From the NCBI RefSeq assembly GCF_000237925.1, contig NC_031495.1, positions 5,805,852 to 5,869,851 of the forward strand: a stretch of 64,000 nucleotides of DNA, given 5' to 3'. Source of the stretch: Schistosoma mansoni. Its lineage: Eukaryota > Platyhelminthes > Trematoda > Strigeidida > Schistosomatidae. The notes beneath the pieces were generated by a model. It saw only the letters and a program-made list of their open reading frames with translations. It did not search any database and had not been told where the DNA came from. Below, piece after piece: positions 43,450 to 64,000 of this stretch (within the stretch, counting starts at the first letter, position 1; the number at the start of each line of letters is the position of its first letter). The position numbers and the translations under genes are program-made.

Positions 43450-43585
43450 CACTTAGTATTGTTTGTTTGAATCTTCCCATTGAGTGAACATCAACTCTGA
43501 GATGCAGGTACATCCAGCTGACGAGTCTTAAATAGGACGAAATGTGCGTCCTAGATTCCACTGCTAGCCACTATCCATCTTTGAT
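43450..43585 (+). mobile_element. Sm-alpha-type SINE with internal deletion
   Basis: The 5' end (ACTTAGTATTGTTTGTTTGA) is joined at CCCATTGA directly to GTGAACATCAACTCTGAGAT and the hammerhead. The middle, including both A-box and B-box regions, is deleted. The copy has therefore lost its internal polymerase III promoter. The flanks AGCAACTTTTA and AGCAAATTTTG may be a worn target-site duplication. Confidence 0.75.
43512..43556 (+). ncRNA. Hammerhead ribozyme, Sm-alpha type, one helix-I mismatch
   Basis: The strand ATCCAG is followed by CTGACGA, the GTC/GAC helix II, GAAA, a TGTGC hairpin and the cleavage triplet GTC at 43548-43550, then CTAGAT. The core is complete. Helix I has one C-A mismatch, so reduced activity is possible. 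Confidence 0.75.
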
Positions 43586-44744
43586 AAGCAAATTTTGTTT
43601 GATATATACTGCACAATCTATGAATCTGAAACTACTTTCCAAAAAAGACAGCAGATTTAACTATGTAAAACTATTTCTGTCGGCATATCATTCTTAACTC
43701 ATAAACGGTCATTTCTGTATCATCCGAAATTCAATACTCAAGCTTTGTCTTATTTAGTTTTCGAGTTTAATGAACATCAGAGTTTAGTTTTTTTTAAAAA
43801 AAAAGAAAACATGAGTCCAAGTTGGCGGTATTATTTGAAGACCAGTCTCAAATGTCTACATTAAAATATCTTGTGTTACATGTGACAATTTACCTTGACT
43901 ATGTATATAATAAAAATATATTTTGAAGCATATTTCTAAAGTTCATTACTAATTGTATACTCAAAACCGTTTTTTCTAACGAACGTATGCGAAGACTATT
44001 AGATTTCATAATTTACTTTACTAACTGACAGTCAGTGAAAACCCGTTGGCAATAAACTTCTCAGTAGTACCAATCCATGTCTCCATCAGGAAGAAAACCC
44101 AGAACTTTAAAAACTCATGGCCAGCTTTAAACCTTTAGGTCACTGAACTTAGATCCAAGTTTTTAATAATGTTGAGGGTAAGGTAGTTACCGACTAATGA
44201 TATTGGAAGACTTTTGTTCAGTACTATGCAGTGACTTAAGTTAAAAGTGTAAAATGTTTTGTGCTGGCCTGAAAGTTAATCTTTCACCATGAGTCTTTTA
44301 GGTCTTGAGCTTGACTCCCGGTGGGCTAGTGTATAGTCATACGAGAAAAAAGCGACCATATAGTGCGTCCTGGTTTCTGACGATTGTCTTAATAAGATCA
44401 GCTTGTGACTTAAATTATGAAATTATGTTTATCAATTCAAGAGTGATCTTTTTTGATGAAAAGATGACATCTGTTCTTGATCAACTTACTGATAATATAT
44501 AAAAATATTTTAGCTAAAAATTATGTATCTTAAACAAAAGAAAAATCTAGGAATATTGTTTACATCAATCCGAGTTACCATACGACAACATTACCATAGA
44601 CAACACTATAAACTGACCATGTATGAAATTAAATGATCTTAACTTTTTGTCTTATTGATAAAATCAATGTCGTTTTACATAAACAAGGGTGGTTTTGCGC
44701 GAGCACCGAACATTATTGATTTTATTTTCACGACTGATTAACTC
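43586..44744. other. intergenic stretch, no recognised feature
   Basis: AT-rich sequence; short ORFs only. Confidence 0.4.
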
Positions 44745-44835
44745 TTACTGGGGTCCCTCTAGGGTTACTGCTGGTCTCAAGCGCGGGTAAAGGAGGTGGA
44801 TAAAGCGTAAGGTTAGTAAACCTACCTCGTTAAAT
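44745..44835 (-). repeat. RTE-B 5' UTR fragment
   Basis: On the plus strand GGTTACTGCTGGTCTCAAGC, GGGTAAAGGAGGTGGAT and TAAGGTTAGTAAACC line up with the reverse complement orientation of the RTE-B 5' UTR block at 42590-42660, with many substitutions. It is an old fragment without a visible tail. Confidence 0.45.
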
Positions 44836-45404
44836 AACTTTAATCACAGTAACCTAATAGGTCCATTTTAACACTACTGTCAGTCAAAGAGCACTCATGT
44901 AGAATTGTTATGACAATATATGACAAGATCTGAGGTTCTTTGTAAACTACCAGGTAGTAACCATTTCTGACGACCACAGGATATAAGTATGTAGAATTAT
45001 CGGACAATTTTTTAAACTGAAGGAATTACTCAAAGAGCTACATAAATCCGGAAGTAGAATTTTCCTCTGCTTGAGATAAGTGAGATCCTCTCCTCATATG
45101 CATAAGCCTTAGAAATCAATAATTATATTACGAATCAATTTCTTTTCACTAGTGATAATAGTGAAGACACCAGTTTATCTGGTGTTCTACCAAAAATAGA
45201 ACCGATTACTTACATGATAAGCCCAAGGAGTTGAATAAAATCTATCAAAAATATTGATTAACTAGCAAATGAGATTTTCTTATACCTGTTGAGGTTAACT
45301 CTTTTATTCATTCTCTGGTCCAGTCTTCATAAGTAGTTAATTTTATATTGATTATCATAAAATTGATCATTCTGATGAATAATAAATAAAAATCTCATTG
45401 ATTT

Positions 45405-46255
45405 TAGGTAAATTGAAGTGTGTGATGAAATCTCAGCACGGATACAGAAGGCTCGTCTAGCTTTCACCAACTTGCGTCATTTATAGCGTAGGCGAGATGT
45501 CCATCTAGCAACCAAAGGATGGGTTTACTACGTAGCAGTTTGTTCAATACTACTTTATGGCAGTGAAACATGGCCGGTAAGAGTAGAGGATATTCGTAGG
45601 CTACTAGTATTCGATCATAGGTGTCTTCTAAGCATTGCTCGTATATCCTGGAGCCACCGAGTAAGTAATGAAGTTGTTAGGAAACGGGTACTAGGTAAGG
45701 ATGGCAAATCGATTGATGAAGTATAGAAATTTCATCAGCTGAGATGTCTGGGACACGTGTTACGTATGCCCAACCATCGACTGCCCTGACTTGCAATGTT
45801 TTATGGTGTAGGAGTAGGTTGGAAGAAAGCTAGGGGCGGCCAGATTAAAACGTGGCACAAATCCATGAAGTCACTGACAAGTGGACTGAGCCATGTTGGT
45901 AGGTGTAGACTACCTGGTTGAGATCCGCGAGATGATAGCAACCGATGGTTAGAGACCTTGAATGACATGGCTCAAAATCGTTTGCAGTGGCGAAGGTGTA
46001 TCCACTCTTTATGTTCTGCCAAATTCTAATCTTCTAAATTCTTCATGTCCCTTTCTTTTTCTCTTTCCAAATTTATTTCATCGGATTATACTTCTTGAAT
46101 GACATCTTCAAACCGTAATCTTTCGGATTACTGTTTATACTCTTACTACTTCTAACGCTGTGGGATTTGAATCGGCAACTGCATCTCTGTGTTAATGTGG
46201 TATGGCAACTCCAACTGATGTACGTACGTACGGAGTTTTACGTTGTGACTGACTG
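45405..46255 (+). pseudogene. RTE-C 3' fragment (RT C-terminal region and 3' UTR)
   Basis: The plus strand reads CDEISARIQKARLAFTNLRH, then LLYGSETWPVRVEDIRRL, VFDHRCLLSIARISWSHRVS, LRCLGHVLRMPNHRLP and WLETLNDMAQNRLQWRRC, with several in-frame stops. It is homologous to the RTE-A C-terminal third but clearly a different family. The 3' UTR ends in TGACTGACTGACTGA, the same tail as the pieces near 7716 and 8258. It is a dead 5'-truncated copy. Confidence 0.8.
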
Positions 46256-46904
46256 ACTGAAGTCTAAGCTTATTTATACTAATTATTTTATTTCTATTCA
46301 GTGGAATCACTTTGCTTAGTTACTTAAAGTAAGTTACTTGGTTAACCGTCGTGATAGTCTGGGAATGACTTATAATGTAGTAAGTTTTCTGAGAGTTCTG
46401 ATCTCATTTTTATAGTACAAGTAATAAAAAAAAATCTAACCTTAAAAATATGTTTACTTCTGTTGTCAAAACAAATGTAGTTCACCTTTTACAAATTCTA
46501 AATTCCTTATCTGCAAGTCATGTGTAAACACGTGATCAATACTTTGAAAATCGCTTTCATACTTGACTGAATCTATATGAGCATCATTTTCATAATTTTG
46601 TACTGTAAGTGGTGTTTTTGTTACACATGGTTACGAAGTGTCCCTTGATATAATTTAGTTCATGTGAGTTGTTTGGTTTGATATGTATCTCATGAGTGAA
46701 TGGAAATCTCAAGTTAAAGTAATTTACTCTGTCCAATAATTTTTAACTATAATCTTATAATTTACATCACGAACTTATCTTAATTAGACAACCATCGGAA
46801 ACTATGAAACATTCAATAACAAAAAAGAAGTTATAGTGTAGAAATTAGTATAGCTTACTATCATCCGTTGGTCCACCAGGGTGTTTGGTACCTGAGTGGT
46901 TGCG

Positions 46905-47105
46905 CCACAGGATTGGGCTGTGCTGTTCGGATTGTAGCGTTGAAGCCTATATAGTGTCTGGTTCTCCTATAGGGCGGGATTGAGTTGTACTGCTTGGGTT
47001 AGGCCTGGGCAGTGTCTGGCTCTCCTACTAAACGGGATTTAGCTGTACTGTTTGGGTTGCCTCGTGAAAGTCTGAATGGTGTCTGGTTCTCCTGAAAACC
47101 AGTGC
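46905..47105. repeat. Minisatellite, three ~60-67-bp units
   Basis: Three imperfect units start at about 46910, 46976 and 47034. Each has GGGATT(T/G)(A/G)G(C/T)TGTACTG-like starts, a TTGGGTT-like middle and ends in a GTGTCTGGTTCTCCT-like block. The sequence just before (GGTACCTGAGTGGTTGCGCC) looks like a tRNA A-box, so the array may derive from a tRNA-like repeat. Confidence 0.6.
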
Positions 47106-49819
47106 AAGATTACCCTGGCCCATAACGGTATACTATATAACTAACATAACTATCATCCGTAGTCGAAGGTATAATCGATAGACCTTTATAAGTGGCTTCT
47201 GTTTAATGCATGGTCATATGTGACCTAGTCTTCAAAAATAACTGCTCATCAAGTTTCGTTCGATTTTAATACATTCTAGCCCTACAATTTTATCTATGTT
47301 TGGATACTATATGTTACGTCTGGCCAGAGTAACACTATAGCTACTATTTAGTACTTTCTAGTGCATGAACACTATACGTGATATTGTTCATGCAGGAGAT
47401 TTCTTTCTCATTTACTTGATAATCGTTGAATGAAAAGTCGAAAATTAAAGAGCTCGTCATGAGAGCTGAATCCGATAACAATAAATTTTGAAAAATCACA
47501 GAACAAGATTTCTGATTGAAGAGAAGGGGACTTCATGAAATTTAAGTCTTCAACGGTTGTACAGATAATTCCATTGATGCTATGGACCGATCTAAGATCA
47601 TCGGTGGAAACTTGGAAATAATGGACAGCCGTTTCATCCCAGTGTGAGACCCCTCAGAAGTGTTGTTGAAACATTTAAAATAACTGGTTTTATAAGGTAA
47701 ACTAGTTCCACACTTATATAGACTCCATTTACATAGAACTAACAATAATATCAAATCTTCTATTGATAAAGTGAATATTTCGTTGATATTAAAACTGTCG
47801 GAATTGTAAACAAAGAACATTTCTCTTAAGTATTCTCTATAATCATTTTCAAACACAAGTTAACAAATACAAAATTGATTGAAATATTAGAAGGAAATAA
47901 CCCCCTCCCTCGAGAGAAGCTAGATTCACCATTTTACTATACTGATAACCTTCACATGAAAACCACAAGTCAATACCAATCAATGTTACTTGTAAAACCT
48001 CTATTGCACTTAAAATAACGAGCTTCTAAGTGGTTATTGGAAACGATTAATGGGTAACTACAAAAATTTACCAATAGTACAGGAAATAATTCTACGTTCA
48101 AGATTTTAATAAAGCAATGGGTGCCATAAAGGCTATCTGGACTCAAAAACATCGTTATTTGCCCACTAGTGACTAATTTACAGCGGTAATTCTTTGATTT
48201 CTAGATCGAAGTCGTGGTCAGCGGAGTTCAATCATGGTATTGAAGCAGCTACTCAAAAATGGGATTGGAAAATGGTTGTGTAATGTTATAAGTCGACTGA
48301 ATTTAGAAATGTAAAGTTTAAGATATGAACTCATAAGCTCAAATAGCAGTCGTTCGCCACGATGCTTTAAGGTTCTGAATTTGCTTTCTCGTAGAGTAAT
48401 ATACTGGCACTCTTCTGAAGTCTTGTTTTATGAAGAAGCAGATTACCAGTGATTCTTTGTTTACAGTGATAGTCTAAAATCAATCAGTAATATGAAGCCA
48501 CAAAATTTCTGAACTATTTTCAGTTATCGTTTTGCTCTTTAGGTTTGGTGTTAATAATAGCAGGACGGTTTGATATCGTTAATCACCACTTTACCTTATA
48601 TCTTCAGACAGCTGAATATTTGAATGTTTTTCAGCTAAAGAAATACTACTCTAGCTTCATTAGTCTAGTTAGTGATTTACTTGCCAATAAGTTTCCCACT
48701 ATTACTGACACTTGAGGCATCTGAATATGCCTATATCTTTCCACCATTCCGATTGAATTCGTTTATTAATACTTGAAACTGTAGCTAATAGGCAGTTCAT
48801 CCTTTTTAAAGTCATTTAACTTTTATAAATTAAAATTACTTGAATACTTGGTTACTTTGAGACACCCAACCTATGAGTAGGCATTTCACTGAATTTTATT
48901 CTGAATTTGTGTGGTATCCGCACCTATCGTTCCCATTCAAGTATTGGGGCATATTAACAAAATCAATCCTAGATGGATTATTCAACTATTATTCAGTTAT
49001 TTTTCTTGTCGACCCTCAAGAGTAAACTTGTTGATATAGTTATCTAATTGAAATCTAAACAGCTTTATATTTGCCAATCATGAAACACTAAACAACTTAT
49101 ACAAAACTGAAGAGTGATTGACTACTGGATTATATGTATCAGCAGTTAATAATCTAAAGAGGTCTCACTTTACTTAAAGCAGGACTGACTACGAACAATC
49201 ATTAGAACTTATGATTTAATTAACCAACTGCTAGGAAATTGGTTCCATTTATGAATTATAATTATTGACTTCATTCCAAAGGTTCAAAACTAGGTGTAAA
49301 TAAGCTTCAATATGAAGTAACGATCAACCGAATTTAGTTACTCACAAACATGATCGATATCTCCTTCATCTTTCCAGATATTCTTATGACAACATTTACT
49401 GAAACTTAATATCTTTAATATACCAATTTTAACGCATAAAATATCGTCAGACTGTTTTAGTGAATTGACAACACGGTCAATGATAAGCTTTGTACATTTT
49501 ATATTAAGTAAGATCCAGTGAAAATTTTACAAAACTTATTAAATTATTAATTCAAGGTATATTTAGGCCATAAGAAATTTAAATAGAAGGGACGATAAAT
49601 GAAACAATGAACTAAATTGACAAATATTATTTTTTTGACTGATAGTAATTAAATAGTTCGAACTAGTGGTGATATTTTTTTTTACATTAGACATTAAGAT
49701 ACTACTAATTATAATATGCTTTGGTTGTCAAAACAAAAAAACAAGACAAAAAAAGCAAGTAACTGACATGAGAAGAGACAAAATTTAGAAGCGTAAGAAG
49801 AAGAAGACCAACAAAACGT
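47106..49819. other. intergenic stretch downstream of TPI, no recognised gene
   Basis: AT-rich sequence; the largest ORF is 104 codons (47542-47856, -), with no motif. The TPI 3' UTR must lie just below 49820 on the minus strand, but I see no canonical AATAAA within the first 300 nt. Confidence 0.4.

Positions 49820-64000
<14,181 letters not shown>

Overview
The window looks like a nuclear contig from a blood fluke (genus Schistosoma or a very close relative). It is AT-rich and intron-rich, and it is loaded with schistosome-type repeats: RTE- and CR1-clade non-LTR retrotransposons, a Penelope-like GIY-YIG fragment, and tRNA-like SINEs of the Sm-alpha kind that carry hammerhead ribozymes. The triosephosphate isomerase reads as a schistosome enzyme. 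The genus call is inference; no search was run. A 200-N gap lies at 55895-56094.

Three host genes can be reconstructed exon by exon. (1) A mitochondrial ribosomal protein L4 gene (MRPL4, + strand, last four exons 10651-20819; its first exon was not found). (2) An EIF1AD gene (+ strand, complete, 29455-37181), with a 38-nt first intron and a 7.2-kb second intron that holds a full-length RTE element. (3) A triosephosphate isomerase gene (- strand, complete, 61779 down to 49820, six exons, 253 residues), with a 41-nt first intron and four large introns full of repeats. The three genes are unrelated housekeeping functions: mitochondrial translation, RNA binding and glycolysis. They do not form a functional cluster.

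Layout. 1-8420: CR1 and RTE remains, including a complete RTE-A element (2745-6639) that split a CR1 element exactly inside its reverse transcriptase and is flanked by a 14-bp target-site duplication. 8421-10650: quiet, with one SINE-like repeat. 10651-21022: MRPL4, whose introns hold a decayed RTE-B element and hammerhead repeats. 21023-29450: mostly featureless, with a Penelope/RTE-B chimera (24679-25820) and a short RTE-A derivative. 29455-37181: EIF1AD, with a second full-length RTE-A (32361-36424) whose 5' part is inverted. 37182-49819: intergenic, with SINEs, hammerhead ribozymes, a 149-bp RTE-B mini-element, an RTE-C fragment and a minisatellite. 49820-61779: TPI. 61780-64000: no gene recognised.

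The most interesting signal is in the mobile DNA. The ~450-bp repeat scattered through the window is not an independent element: it is the 5' UTR of RTE-A, and most copies join that 5' UTR directly to the RTE-A 3' tail, flanked by target-site duplications. The separate RTE-B lineage has done the same in a 149-bp element. This suggests a recurrent head-plus-tail non-autonomous strategy. The other notable points are a twin-priming-like 5' inversion with about 130 extra bases, an in-frame RTE-B/Penelope reading frame, and a second hammerhead repeat lineage with damaged cores.
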